Assembly (NCBI GenBank): GCA_030640215.1
Contig: DAOWJU010000323.1
Span: 1-9,166, forward strand
Source of the DNA: Desulfuromonadales bacterium
Lineage (GTDB): Bacteria; Desulfobacterota; Desulfuromonadia; Desulfuromonadales; BM103
DNA length: 9,166 nt
Direction of reading: 5' to 3'
The translations under genes were made by a program, and so were the position numbers. The notes under the pieces are model-generated. The model was not told where the DNA came from and did not search any database. It was given only the letters and a program-made list of their open reading frames with translations. Positions 1 through 6,903 of this stretch are shown here, one piece after another. Positions within the stretch are counted from its first letter, which is position 1. Each line of letters opens with the position of its first letter.

Positions 1-112
1 CGTCAATCTGCACATTTGATTGTGCGGCGTAAAGTACTACGCCTCCGCTCAAATGCTTGATTTCCTTGACCTTGCGAAAAATTGCTCATTTCCAAATCGA
101 AAACTGCACTCG
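1..112. repeat. Hairpin-rich intergenic segment, probable dispersed repeat cut by window edge
   Basis: No convincing gene lies here. Two stem-loops abut exactly: GCACA (10-14) with TGTGC (21-25), then GGCGTA (26-31) with TACGCC (38-43), each with a 6-base loop. The block CCTCCGCTCA at 42-51 recurs as its reverse complement TGAGCGGAGG at 184-193. The minus strand holds a 28-codon reading frame (89 down to 3), but it has no visible ribosome binding site and looks like an accident of the repeat. The segment resembles intergenic repeats I associate with Geobacter-type genomes; that is a memory impression, not a search result. The left end is missing from the window. Confidence 0.45.
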
Positions 113-160
113 TACTCATCTGGAGTTTCCGTATGGGCACTAATTTAGTTCCATTATCTC

Positions 161-216
161 AATGTGGCCATCAACAAGGCAAATGAGCGGAGGAGGTTTC
201 AACCGTACTCCACATT
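161..216. repeat. Inverted repeat AATGTGG/CCACATT with internal motif
   Basis: AATGTGG (161-167) is the exact reverse complement of CCACATT (210-216), enclosing a 42-base loop. Two more outer pairs can form if C217 is bulged. The loop holds AGGCAAATGAGCGG (177-190), which recurs with one change (AGGCAAATGAGTGG) at 278-291 inside the loop of the next inverted repeat. A small GGTT-TC-AACC hairpin lies in the loop near 195-204. No gene is visible. This may be a degenerate sister of the 238-337 unit. Confidence 0.4.
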
Positions 217-237
217 CGAATCACGATTAAACCAAAC

Positions 238-337
238 GATGCGGGTCGCTCCGTTCACCAGCATCCTACGGTGATGCAGGCAAATGAGTGGGAAGGTGCC
301 GTGTATGCGTAGGATGTGGTGAGGAACGAACCGCATC
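238..337. repeat. Long imperfect inverted repeat (about 28 paired bases, 37-base loop)
   Basis: The left arm at 238-270 pairs with the right arm at 308-337. The pairs are GATGCGG/CCGCATC (7), a G-A mismatch, TCG/CGA (3), a C-A mismatch, TCC/GGA (3), a two-base bulge (253-254), TCACCA/TGGTGA (6), a single bulged G (261), and CATCCTACG/CGTAGGATG (9). The loop at 271-307 carries AGGCAAATGAG. All of it lies between the thrC stop and the window start, with no gene. It could be an extragenic palindrome, a small non-autonomous element, or a structured transcript; the sequence alone does not decide. Canonical integron attC end boxes are absent. Confidence 0.7.
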
Positions 338-347
338 AATCGAGAAA

Positions 348-365
348 CACAGGATTTCCTCTGTG
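348..365 (-). terminator. Weak candidate terminator downstream of thrC
   Basis: Read on the minus strand, CACAG and CTGTG arms enclose an AGGA/TCCT inner pair, and TTTCTC follows. It starts 28 bases past the thrC stop. The stem is short and bulged and the T-run is only three bases, so this is weak. The long inverted repeat farther downstream could serve instead. Confidence 0.3.
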
Positions 366-392
366 CACGAATCGAGTGTTGAGATGTCGATG

Positions 393-1781
393 CTACAGGG
401 CATTCTCCGCAAGGTACGATTTGATAGTGTCAACCGATGCATCAACGGTTTCGCAACGGCGATCACGCTCTTCAAGTCCCTCAAGGCTTGCTGGTCGCTC
501 TGGATCTTTGCCGGTTGCCTGGTTGACAGCATCAGGGAATTTGGCCGGATGAGCGGTTGCCAGACAGATCACAGGATATTCACCGCCGGAGAGATCTTTG
601 CCAGCTTTGATTCCCGTCGCTGTATGCGGATCCAGAATGTAGCCGGTGGTGTGATGGAAATCACGAATGGTTGCCAGAGTTTGATCATTGTCCACGGAAG
701 TTGCCAGGAACGTTTCGCTGATCTCAGCTATCTGCTCATCGGTAAATGACAGCTGTCCGGTTTCGGCAAACTGTTGCATGGCTGCAGCCAGTCGCTCTGA
801 ATCTTCATTGAAGAGGTAGAAAAGATAACGCTCCAGATTGCTCGCGTTTTGGATATCCATTGATGGCGAGAAAGTCGGGTGGACATCGCCTATAGAATAG
901 TCGCCGTCATTGACGAAGCGGGAGAGAATGTTGTTGGCGTTGGTGGCCAGCACCAGTTTTTCGATTGGCAGTCCCATCTTTTTCGCAATATAACCGGCAA
1001 AAATATCACCGAAGTTCCCGGTTGGTACAGAGAAGTAGACTTTGTCTGCTCCGGTTTGTTTGCGAACCTGGCCCCAGGCGTAGAAGTAATAGACAACCTG
1101 GGCGAGAACGCGTGCCCAGTTGATCGAATTGACGGCACCGAGGGCATGTTGTTTCTTGAAATCGAGGTCACCGAAGATCTCTTTGACAATCCGTTGGCCA
1201 TCGTCGAAGGTTCCTTCAATGGCAAGGTTGAAAACATTCGCATCGGTCACCGTTGTCATCTGCAGCTCCTGTACTACCGAGACTTTTTTATGCGGGTGAA
1301 GGATGAAGATATTGATATTCTTTTTTCCACGCACACCATAGATTGCTGCACTGCCGGTGTCTCCGGAGGTCGCACCGATGATGTTCATGTGTTCGCCGGA
1401 CTCTGTGAGCAGGTACTCAAACAGGTTGCCCAGAAATTGCAGAGCAACGTCCTTGAAGGCAAGGGTGGGGCCGTGAAAGAGTTCAAGAATGTAGAGACCG
1501 TCCTTGTGTACGACCGGGGTGATGTCCGGGTTCGTAAAGCTGGCGTAGGATCGGTCGATCATACTTTTCAGCTTTGCGGCTGGAATATCTTCGATGAAAT
1601 AACTCATGACCTGGAAGGCGAGTTCCGGGTAAGCCAGCATTGACAGCGCGTCGAGATCACCAGGAGTCAGCTGCGGAATAGTCTCAGGCAAGAGCAAACC
1701 GCCATCCTCTGCCAGACCCATCAGGACAGCCTGTTTAAATGGGATGTTTTTGACCTGACCACGGGTACTTTGGTATTTCAT
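393..1781 (-). CDS. thrC: Threonine synthase
   Basis: This is the PLP-dependent cytosolic enzyme that converts O-phosphohomoserine and water to threonine and phosphate, the last step of threonine synthesis. The 462-residue protein starts MKYQSTRGQ, typical of the family, with the N-terminal domain over about residues 1-95. The PLP-lysine motif HGPTLAFKD places the Schiff-base lysine at K110. The phosphate/PLP loop ATSGDTGSAA (138-146 region) and the PTGNFGD motif near 255 are present, and the C-terminal part is complete. The length fits the longer bacterial type; E. coli ThrC is 428 residues. AAGGAA at 1790-1795 sits 8 bases before the ATG, supporting this start, and the stop is TAG at 393-395. 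It runs in the same direction as maeB but 212 bases away behind a terminator, so it probably has its own promoter. No other threonine or homoserine genes are in the window. Confidence 0.96.
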   Translation of the reverse strand: MKYQSTRGQVKNIPFKQAVLMGLAEDGGLLLPETIPQLTPGDLDALSMLAYPELAFQVMSYFIEDIPAAKLKSMIDRSYASFTNPDITPVVHKDGLYILELFHGPTLAFKDVALQFLGNLFEYLLTESGEHMNIIGATSGDTGSAAIYGVRGKKNINIFILHPHKKVSVVQELQMTTVTDANVFNLAIEGTFDDGQRIVKEIFGDLDFKKQHALGAVNSINWARVLAQVVYYFYAWGQVRKQTGADKVYFSVPTGNFGDIFAGYIAKKMGLPIEKLVLATNANNILSRFVNDGDYSIGDVHPTFSPSMDIQNASNLERYLFYLFNEDSERLAAAMQQFAETGQLSFTDEQIAEISETFLATSVDNDQTLATIRDFHHTTGYILDPHTATGIKAGKDLSGGEYPVICLATAHPAKFPDAVNQATGKDPERPASLEGLEERDRRCETVDASVDTIKSYLAENAL

Positions 1782-1820
1782 CTTGTCTCTTCCTTACACG
1801 AGTTATGTTTAGTGGGCGGC

Positions 1821-1849
1821 ATTTTAACAGGTGTTTCCCCTTCGGGAAA
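1821..1849 (-). promoter_or_regulatory. Candidate thrC promoter
   Basis: On the minus strand TAAAAT (1826 down to 1821) matches the -10 consensus at five of six positions. The hexamer 17 bases upstream, TTTCCC (1849 down to 1844), is a poor -35. The predicted start would leave a leader of about 30 bases before thrC. The -35 candidate is also one arm of a small TTTCCC/GGGAAA hairpin (1834-1849). Confidence 0.3.
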
Positions 1850-1858
1850 GAGGAAAAC

Positions 1859-1900
1859 CGGGACGAGGAACGCGGGACACGAGACGAGGAAACCAAGACG
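1859..1900. repeat. Six degenerate tandem heptamers
   Basis: The block divides into CGGGACG, AGGAACG, CGGGACA, CGAGACG, AGGAAAC and CAAGACG, i.e. six 7-base units sharing a purine-rich G-A-C-G pattern. It lies between the maeB terminator and the thrC promoter region. A second alignment is AGGAAAACCGGGACG (from about 1851) against AGGAAACCAAGACG (1887-1900). No function is evident; slippage-derived intergenic filler is the simplest explanation. Confidence 0.6.
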
Positions 1901-1914
1901 TAAAATAAAGATGC

Positions 1915-1950
1915 AAAAACCATAAAGGGCAGCCCATTACAGGCTGCCCT
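1915..1950 (-). terminator. Rho-independent terminator of maeB
   Basis: AGGGCAGCC (1926-1934) pairs perfectly with GGCTGCCCT (1942-1950) over 9 bp with a 7-base loop. On the minus strand the stem is followed by TTTATGGTTTTTG. It begins 43 bases after the maeB stop. It should separate maeB from thrC. Confidence 0.75.
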
Positions 1951-1993
1951 CTTTATGCATTTGTTAAAATAAGGGTTTGACTTTCGCGTCCCT

Positions 1994-4261
1994 TTATTTT
2001 TCCTGCGCGGCGTACTCTTGAGCATCGACAACCGCGACAGCAGACATATTGATGATGTCAGCAACAGCATCACCGCGCTGCAGGATATGAACCGGCTTCT
2101 TCATGCCCATGAGGATTGGTCCGATCTGCTCAGCACCACCCAATTTATGCAGTAGTTTGTAAGCAATATTACCAGATTGCAGGTCGGGGAAGATGAAGAC
2201 GTTGGCATCACCTTTGACCTGGGAGAAGGGGTATTGTTTCTCGACCAGCTCAGGATCGAGGGCCACATTGGCTTGCATCTCGCCTTCAACAACCAGGTCA
2301 GGATCATAGGCTTTGACCATTTTAGTGGCCTCTTTGACCTTGGTTGTCAGTGGATGGGAAGCACTACCGAAGTTGGAAAACGAAAGCATGGCAACCTTTG
2401 GCTCGAAATCAAATTGACGGGCCTTCTGGGCCGTCAAAATAGCTGTTTCGGCTAGTTCCTCTGCTGTCGGTTCAATCGCCACAGTGGTGTCGGCAAAGAA
2501 GGTCGCTTCCTTCTTGGTGACCATCATGTACATGCCGTGGACCTTGGACAGCTTCTCATGCTTGCCAATGACCTCAAGAGCCGGGCGGATGGTTTCTGGA
2601 TAGTGGTGGTTGATTCCCGAGAGCAGGGTGTCGGCATCGCCCTTCAGAACCATCATCGAACCGAAATGGTTGCGGCTCTTATTCATGGTGCGATGGGCCT
2701 CAGCCTGAGTGACGCCCTTGCGCTGGCGCATGGTGTAGAATTCTTCGGTGTAGCTTTCAATCATGTCGCTTTTGACCGGGTCGATAATCGTGATTCCTGT
2801 CAAATCCAGATTCGCCTTGGCAGCATTGTCTCTGATCTCGGCTTCGTCGCCGAGCAGGATCGGTTTGGCGATGCCTTCATCAACGAGGATCTGGGCTGCA
2901 CGCATGATCTTCTCTTCTTCACCCTCAGGGAAGACAATCCGTTTCGGGCAGGACTTGGCCTTGTTGATCAGGGTCCGCATAATTTGCTTGGAATGGCCCT
3001 GCATCGCTTCCAGGCGCTCCTTGTATTCATCCATATTCTCGATCGGACGACGGGCAACACCCGAATCCATAGCAGCCTGTGCGACCGCTGGAGCGACATG
3101 CAACAGAACCCGCGGATCGAAAGGCTTGGGGATGATGTACTCGCGCCCGAATTTGATCTCTTCCCCAGCGTAGGCTTTACGCACTGAATCGGGAACGTCC
3201 TCTTTGGCCAATTCGGCCAGAGCCTTAACACAAGCCAATTTCATCTCATCGTTGATGGCGCTGGCATGGGTGTCGAGTGCGCCGCGGAACAAGAAGGGGA
3301 AGCAGAGTACGTTGTTGACCTGGTTGTTGTAATCAGAACGACCGGTGCCGATGATGACATCACCACGAACAGCTTTGGCGTCCGGTGGGGTGATCTCAGG
3401 ATCAGGGTTGGCCATGGCAAAGACGATCGGGTCTTTAGCCATTGATTTCAGCATGTCGGTTGTGAGAGCACCTTTGGCCGAAACGCCGAAGAAGATGTCC
3501 GCGTCAACCATGGCATCTGCGAGGGTTCTGGCATCGGTCTCTGCTGCCAGGCGCTCTTTGTATTCGTTCATCCCCGCGGTACGCCCTTTGTAGATGACGC
3601 CTTTAGTGTCGCAAAGAATGACATTCTTCTTGTCGATGCCCATGGTGATCGCGAGGTTGGCGCAAGCGATACCGGCAGCGCCAGCACCATTGACGACGAT
3701 TTTGGATTTACTGATGTCTTTACCGACGATTTCCAGCGCATTCAACATACCGGCAGCGGAGATGATTGCGGTACCATGCTGGTCGTCATGGAAAACTGGG
3801 ATGTTCATGATCTTATTGAGCTCTTCCTCGATGTAGAAGCACTCAGGCCCTTTGATATCTTCGAGATTGATACCGCCGAAAGTCGGTTCAAGCAGTTTGA
3901 CGGTGCGGATCAGTTCATCGGAATCCTTGGTGTTGAGTTCGATATCGAAGACGTCAACATCGGCGAAGCTCTTAAAGAGAACCCCTTTACCTTCCATGAC
4001 TGGCTTGCCCGCCAGAGCGCCAATATCTCCGAGGCCGAGTACCGCGGTGCCATTTGATACAACTGCGACCAGATTGCCTTTTGCGGTATATTTATAAGCG
4101 TCATCAGGATTCTTCTCTATCTCCAGGCAAGGCTCAGCAACTCCGGGGCTGTAAGCCAGAGAAAGGTCTCTGCTTGTTGCACATGGTTTAGTGGTGATGA
4201 CTTCGATTTTACCTTTGCGCCCCATTGAATGATAATCAAGCGCTTCCTGACGTTTTGACAT
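1994..4261 (-). CDS. maeB: NADP-dependent malic enzyme with C-terminal phosphotransacetylase-like domain
   Basis: The cytosolic enzyme decarboxylates malate to pyruvate and CO2, making NADPH and linking the TCA cycle to gluconeogenic and biosynthetic pools. The 755-residue length is close to E. coli MaeB (759). The malic N-terminal domain includes [11 protein letters not shown] (Y37), the expected catalytic lysine at about K92, the metal-binding pair E134/D135 and FHDDQHGTA (157-165). The NAD(P) Rossmann motif NGAGAAG is at 191-197, followed by MANPDPE at 283-289. A phosphotransacetylase-like domain covers about 428-755. In MaeB homologues this domain is generally regulatory (acetyl-CoA sensing) rather than a working Pta. 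The chosen start [11 protein letters not shown] has an ideal GGAGG 8 bases upstream. An in-frame ATG 12 codons earlier would put that ribosome binding site inside the gene. NADP preference is inferred from family, not proven. Confidence 0.95.
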   Translation of the reverse strand: MSKRQEALDYHSMGRKGKIEVITTKPCATSRDLSLAYSPGVAEPCLEIEKNPDDAYKYTAKGNLVAVVSNGTAVLGLGDIGALAGKPVMEGKGVLFKSFADVDVFDIELNTKDSDELIRTVKLLEPTFGGINLEDIKGPECFYIEEELNKIMNIPVFHDDQHGTAIISAAGMLNALEIVGKDISKSKIVVNGAGAAGIACANLAITMGIDKKNVILCDTKGVIYKGRTAGMNEYKERLAAETDARTLADAMVDADIFFGVSAKGALTTDMLKSMAKDPIVFAMANPDPEITPPDAKAVRGDVIIGTGRSDYNNQVNNVLCFPFLFRGALDTHASAINDEMKLACVKALAELAKEDVPDSVRKAYAGEEIKFGREYIIPKPFDPRVLLHVAPAVAQAAMDSGVARRPIENMDEYKERLEAMQGHSKQIMRTLINKAKSCPKRIVFPEGEEEKIMRAAQILVDEGIAKPILLGDEAEIRDNAAKANLDLTGITIIDPVKSDMIESYTEEFYTMRQRKGVTQAEAHRTMNKSRNHFGSMMVLKGDADTLLSGINHHYPETIRPALEVIGKHEKLSKVHGMYMMVTKKEATFFADTTVAIEPTAEELAETAILTAQKARQFDFEPKVAMLSFSNFGSASHPLTTKVKEATKMVKAYDPDLVVEGEMQANVALDPELVEKQYPFSQVKGDANVFIFPDLQSGNIAYKLLHKLGGAEQIGPILMGMKKPVHILQRGDAVADIINMSAVAVVDAQEYAAQEK

Positions 4262-4269
4262 GTTTTGTG

Positions 4270-4274
4270 CCTCC
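4270..4274 (-). promoter_or_regulatory. Ribosome binding site deciding the maeB start
   Basis: The minus strand reads GGAGG here, 8 bases before the ATG at 4261-4259. This supports the shorter, 755-residue protein over the 12-codon upstream extension. Confidence 0.8.
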
Positions 4275-4353
4275 CTGGCTCGCAGTCTGATGGCCAATGA
4301 TTGTGGTGGTTTTTTGTTTTAGTAAAAAAGTTTAGCAATAATAAAAAGTCTAG

Positions 4354-4398
4354 ATAATGCTCATAGCTATCCTTTGTCAAGGAAAAACGCCTTGAACA
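4354..4398 (-). promoter_or_regulatory. Candidate maeB promoter with inverted repeat over its -35
   Basis: The minus strand has a perfect TTGACA (4380 down to 4375). Candidate -10 hexamers are CATTAT (spacer 15) and TATCTA (spacer 18), neither ideal. An inverted repeat TCAAGG (4377-4382)/CCTTGA (4390-4395) with a 7-base spacer overlaps the -35 and its upstream side. That arrangement would suit a repressor or activator site. The leader to maeB would be about 85 bases. Confidence 0.4.
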
Positions 4399-4615
4399 GT
4401 AAGAGTACAAATATTATGAATCAGCAAGATGTATACACAGCAATGCTGATGCCAATGTGCAAACTTGGGTAAAAAGATCTCAACTAACAGTAAAGTTATC
4501 GCTTTTATCTTGGGCGTCAAGTTGCGTTAGTGATCAAAATGATGAGAATTGACAGTCTCTGTGTGGCTGAAATTGGCCTGGGAAGGCCGTTATTCGGCAT
4601 CTTTTGCCAGAAACA

Positions 4616-4642
4616 TTGACAGGCCTGTTTCCAGGCTATAAT
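4616..4642 (+). promoter_or_regulatory. Sigma-70-like promoter for the metallophosphoesterase operon
   Basis: Perfect consensus hexamers TTGACA (4616-4621) and TATAAT (4637-4642) are present, but the spacer is 15 bases rather than the usual 16-18. The spacer contains GCCTG-TTTC-CAGGC (4623-4636), a small palindrome that could be an operator. Predicted transcription would begin near 4649, about 68 bases before the gene. Confidence 0.6.
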
Positions 4643-4716
4643 TAAAAGGTGTCATTTTTATGTGCAGAAATTGTAGAGACTCCGTGTCTTAGCCATTATT
4701 TTCAGGTTGTCTTTTG

Positions 4717-5229
4717 ATGAATAATCTACCCGATTCGCCGTTAAGAATAGCGGTCCTCTCAGATACCCATCTGCCTGATTCAGCCGATGCACACGCTTTT
4801 TTGCTGGATCTGATCGAAGATGTTCTCGCTCCGGTTGATATGATATTGCATGCGGGCGATCTGGTTGAACCTGATCTTCTTAGTGCCTTTGACGGTTATC
4901 CCGTCCACGCTGTCCGTGGTAACATGGATCCGGCAGCACCGGGTGTGCCGATGAAGAAAATAATCAAGATTGGCAACTATACGATAGGAATGATCCACGG
5001 CTGGGGACCACCTGAGGAAATTGAAGAGAGGGCTCACGCAGAGTTTTCATCGGTTTCGCTCGATTGCCTGGTCTATGGCCATAGCCACATCCCTGTATGT
5101 CACCACCGCGAGGGTGTTTTATTCTTTAACCCTGGCAGCGCAACAGACCGGCGCAGCATGGCATATCACAGCATCGGTCTGCTAGAAATCGGTCATGGTA
5201 TACAGGGGACGATCATTCGGCTTGATTGA
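4717..5229 (+). CDS. Metallophosphoesterase, YfcE/MJ0936 family
   Basis: A small cytosolic metal-dependent phosphoesterase of 170 residues, the usual length for this family. Metal-site motifs appear in order: SDTH (D16, H18), HAGD (D48), GNMD (N69), MIHG (H94) and GHSH (H122, H124). The family signature NPGS follows at 138-141. Family members hydrolyse phosphodiesters or phosphomonoesters in vitro with Mn or Ni; the natural substrate is generally unknown. No signal peptide or membrane segment is seen. The ATG at 4717 is chosen; a TTG codon directly before it is an alternative. The ribosome binding site is weak (AGG at 4704-4706). The HIT gene follows after 30 bases, so the two are probably one operon, which hints at nucleotide or dinucleotide cleanup. 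That role is inferred. Confidence 0.88.
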   Translation: MNNLPDSPLRIAVLSDTHLPDSADAHAFLLDLIEDVLAPVDMILHAGDLVEPDLLSAFDGYPVHAVRGNMDPAAPGVPMKKIIKIGNYTIGMIHGWGPPEEIEERAHAEFSSVSLDCLVYGHSHIPVCHHREGVLFFNPGSATDRRSMAYHSIGLLEIGHGIQGTIIRLD

Positions 5230-5259
5230 TACCAATAAAAAGAAGCTCGGAGGCAAATG

Positions 5260-5742
5260 ATGGATCGATTGTGGGCGCCCTGGCGCCTTGAATATATTCA
5301 GGGGGTGAAAGATGGCCATTGCATATTCTGTGTCGACGAAGATCCTGCTGATGATCAGGAACGCCTGATCGTGACTCGTGGTGAACACTGCTATGTCATC
5401 ATGAATCGCTACCCCTACTCAAGTGGCCACATGATGGTTTCTCCCTACCGGCACCTGGCAGATACGGCCGAACTTGAGAACCACGAGGCTCTTGAAATCC
5501 ACCAGTTGATGGTTCGCAGTCAACGAGTGTTACGCGATGTCTGTGCCGCGCAGGGCTTTAATGTCGGCTGGAATATTGGTCAGGTTGCCGGAGCGGGTGT
5601 CGCGGATCATATCCATATGCATATTGTTCCTCGCTGGGCAGGTGATAGCAACTTTATGCCAATTCTTGCTGAGACCAGAGTGATTCCAGAACATATCGAA
5701 ACCACCTATTCATTACTCGCCAAGGCTTTTCTCGAGATTTAG
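5260..5742 (+). CDS. HIT family protein (Ap4A phosphorylase/hydrolase-like)
   Basis: A cytosolic histidine-triad nucleotide-binding protein of 160 residues. The N-terminus DRLWAPWRLEYI and the CIFC pair (C21, C24) mark the branch often annotated as diadenosine-tetraphosphate phosphorylase or ATP adenylyltransferase-like, where the cysteines can bind zinc. The catalytic triad HIHMHIVPRW has H117, H119 and H121, the middle or last being the usual nucleophile region. GWNIGQVAGAG precedes it as in the family. Two ATGs lie in tandem, at 5257 and 5260. GGAGG at 5249-5253 is 6 bases from the second and only 3 from the first, so 5260 is preferred. It follows the metallophosphoesterase closely. The exact substrate (Ap4A, AMP-lysine or another nucleotide conjugate) cannot be read from sequence. 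Confidence 0.92.
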   Translation: MDRLWAPWRLEYIQGVKDGHCIFCVDEDPADDQERLIVTRGEHCYVIMNRYPYSSGHMMVSPYRHLADTAELENHEALEIHQLMVRSQRVLRDVCAAQGFNVGWNIGQVAGAGVADHIHMHIVPRWAGDSNFMPILAETRVIPEHIETTYSLLAKAFLEI

Positions 5743-5762
5743 TCAATGAGTCGGGGTTTTCA

Positions 5763-5791
5763 TTGTAATCCTGTATGAAAACTAATAAAAT
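5763..5791 (+). promoter_or_regulatory. Candidate exbB promoter
   Basis: TTGTAA (5763-5768, four of six to consensus), a 17-base spacer, then TAAAAT (5786-5791, five of six). It lies in the 145-base gap after the HIT gene. Just upstream CAATGA (5744-5749) pairs with TCATTG (5760-5765), overlapping the -35. I see no convincing Fur box, although exbBD genes are often iron-regulated. Confidence 0.4.
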
Positions 5792-5887
5792 CGTTCGGAT
5801 TATATCGTGCCGTGTTTTTTTGCGTGATGGTCTTCAATTCTAACGCTCTATGTTTATGACCTTATTCTCTAAGGAGTTCTGATCAAT

Positions 5888-6487
5888 ATGTGGCTCGTCA
5901 TCCAAAAAGGCGGATACTTGATGTATCCGATTGCTCTCTGTTCCATCATCGCTCTCGGAATTTTTCTGGAACGCCTCTGGACCTATATTAAGGTTCGACA
6001 GCAATTCAGAGAACTTGCTCATCAGGTTGAGCCATTGGTCGCCAAGGAGCACCATGATGAGGCTGTTGCCATTTGTCATAAGTCTGAATCTCCCTTAGCT
6101 CAGGTTTTTCTTGCCGCACTGCGCGCTGTTGGTCGCAATCGCGAACAGATCAAGGTCGTGGTTGAAGAAACCGGTCGTCGTGAAGCGGCGCCTTTGCAGC
6201 GTTTCCTGGGCCTTCTGGGAACCATCGCGACGATTTCTCCGCTGCTGGGCCTACTCGGCACTGTCTTAGGTATGATCCGTGCCTTTAATGTAATTGCAAC
6301 CCAGGGCATGGGCACGCCAGCCACTCTGGGCGGTGGTATCTCGGAAGCTCTGGTGACCACCGCTGCCGGTATGACAGTTGCCATACCGGTTATTCTGGCG
6401 CATCGTTATTTAACCGGCCGTCTTGATCAGTTGATTATTGAAATGGAAGAATATTCCCTCCGTCTGGTTGATCTGTTGGGGGAGTAA
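5888..6487 (+). CDS. exbB: MotA/TolQ/ExbB proton channel family protein
   Basis: An inner-membrane subunit of a proton-driven motor that works with ExbD/TolR to energise a TonB- or TolA-like protein. The 199 residues show three membrane segments at about 12-31, 105-133 and 151-175. The large cytoplasmic region between the first two and the short C-terminal tail are typical. The conserved block LGLLGTVLGMIRAF (about 120-133) and GGISEALVTTAAGMTVAIP (149-167) are the family core. AAGGAG at 5871-5876 lies 11 bases before the ATG, a slightly long spacing. The stop codon abuts the exbD start, so translation is probably coupled. ExbB and TolQ are hard to tell apart; no tol-pal genes or tonB are visible, so the name is provisional. 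Confidence 0.9.
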   Translation: MWLVIQKGGYLMYPIALCSIIALGIFLERLWTYIKVRQQFRELAHQVEPLVAKEHHDEAVAICHKSESPLAQVFLAALRAVGRNREQIKVVVEETGRREAAPLQRFLGLLGTIATISPLLGLLGTVLGMIRAFNVIATQGMGTPATLGGGISEALVTTAAGMTVAIPVILAHRYLTGRLDQLIIEMEEYSLRLVDLLGE

Positions 6488-6895
6488 ATGAGTTTTCAGC
6501 GTAAACAAAGTAATGACGAACCAAGAATCGACATGACGCCAATGGTCGATGTGGTTTTCCTGCTGTTAATTTTCTTTATGATCTCCACGACTTTTGTCGA
6601 AAGCCCCGGCATCTCCATCAAACTTCCCGAAGCATCGTCACAGACGGTTGATCGCGAGCCGAAAGAGATCAAAATCTATCTTTCCAGTGAGGGTGATATT
6701 TTTTACCGCGACAAGGAAATCACTCTTGACGATTTTCGAGGATTACTTGCTGAACATCAGTCTGCTGCTGATAAAACGACGATTTTATTGCTAGCGGACC
6801 AAGAGTCACGACACGGCAAAGTTGTGACTTTGATGGATCTTGCAAGAGACGCAGGTTTTGTCAAACTGGCCATTGCTACTGAACAGCGTAAGTGA
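6488..6895 (+). CDS. exbD: ExbD/TolR family biopolymer transport protein
   Basis: The partner of ExbB in the inner-membrane motor. The 135 residues comprise a short cytoplasmic N-terminus, one membrane helix at about 20-37, and a periplasmic domain. The helix carries the proton-path aspartate D21 in the motif DMTPMVDVVFLLLIFFM, equivalent to the essential Asp of ExbD and TolR. The periplasmic part ends with the usual VVTLMDLARDAGFVKLAIAT strand-helix pattern. The ATG begins at the base after the exbB stop, with its ribosome binding site (GGGGGAG) inside the end of exbB. A TonB-like gene would often follow, but here a repeat and phosphofructokinase follow instead. Confidence 0.92.
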   Translation: MSFQRKQSNDEPRIDMTPMVDVVFLLLIFFMISTTFVESPGISIKLPEASSQTVDREPKEIKIYLSSEGDIFYRDKEITLDDFRGLLAEHQSAADKTTILLLADQESRHGKVVTLMDLARDAGFVKLAIATEQRK

Positions 6896-6903
6896 AAAGG
6901 GAA

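Larger units (their letters stand above)
4262..4716. other. Divergent intergenic region between maeB and the metallophosphoesterase
   Basis: A gene-free AT-rich stretch of about 455 bases. It holds the maeB ribosome binding site, a candidate maeB promoter with an overlapping inverted repeat (4354-4398), and a strong-looking plus-strand promoter (4616-4642). Small palindromes include TGTATACA (4430-4437), directly followed by CAGCA-A-TGCTG (4438-4448), and the hairpin GGCCT-GGGA-AGGCC (4575-4588). I see no RNA gene or riboswitch. The length leaves room for regulator sites serving both directions. Confidence 0.6.

Noticed and set aside
3..89. 28-codon minus-strand reading frame
   Set aside because: It lies wholly within the hairpin-rich repeat, has no ribosome binding site, and an alternative frame is also open.
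238..337. Integron attC recombination site
   Set aside because: The fold is similar in outline, but the terminal AAC/GTT-type boxes are absent and no integrase or cassette is seen.
879..1643. Open frame of 254 codons on the plus strand inside thrC
   Set aside because: Antisense to a clearly conserved enzyme; no ribosome binding site and no recognisable domain.
2537..3187. Open frame of 216 codons on the plus strand inside maeB
   Set aside because: Antisense shadow of the malic enzyme; composition follows the real gene.
4534..4554. Fur-box-like AATGATGAGAATT near a TTGACA
   Set aside because: Match to the Fur consensus is partial and no -10 is found at proper spacing.
4660..4692. Ten-codon leader peptide with two Cys codons (MCRNCRDSVS)
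   Set aside because: Its possible ribosome binding site lies at or before the predicted transcript start, and no attenuator structure follows.
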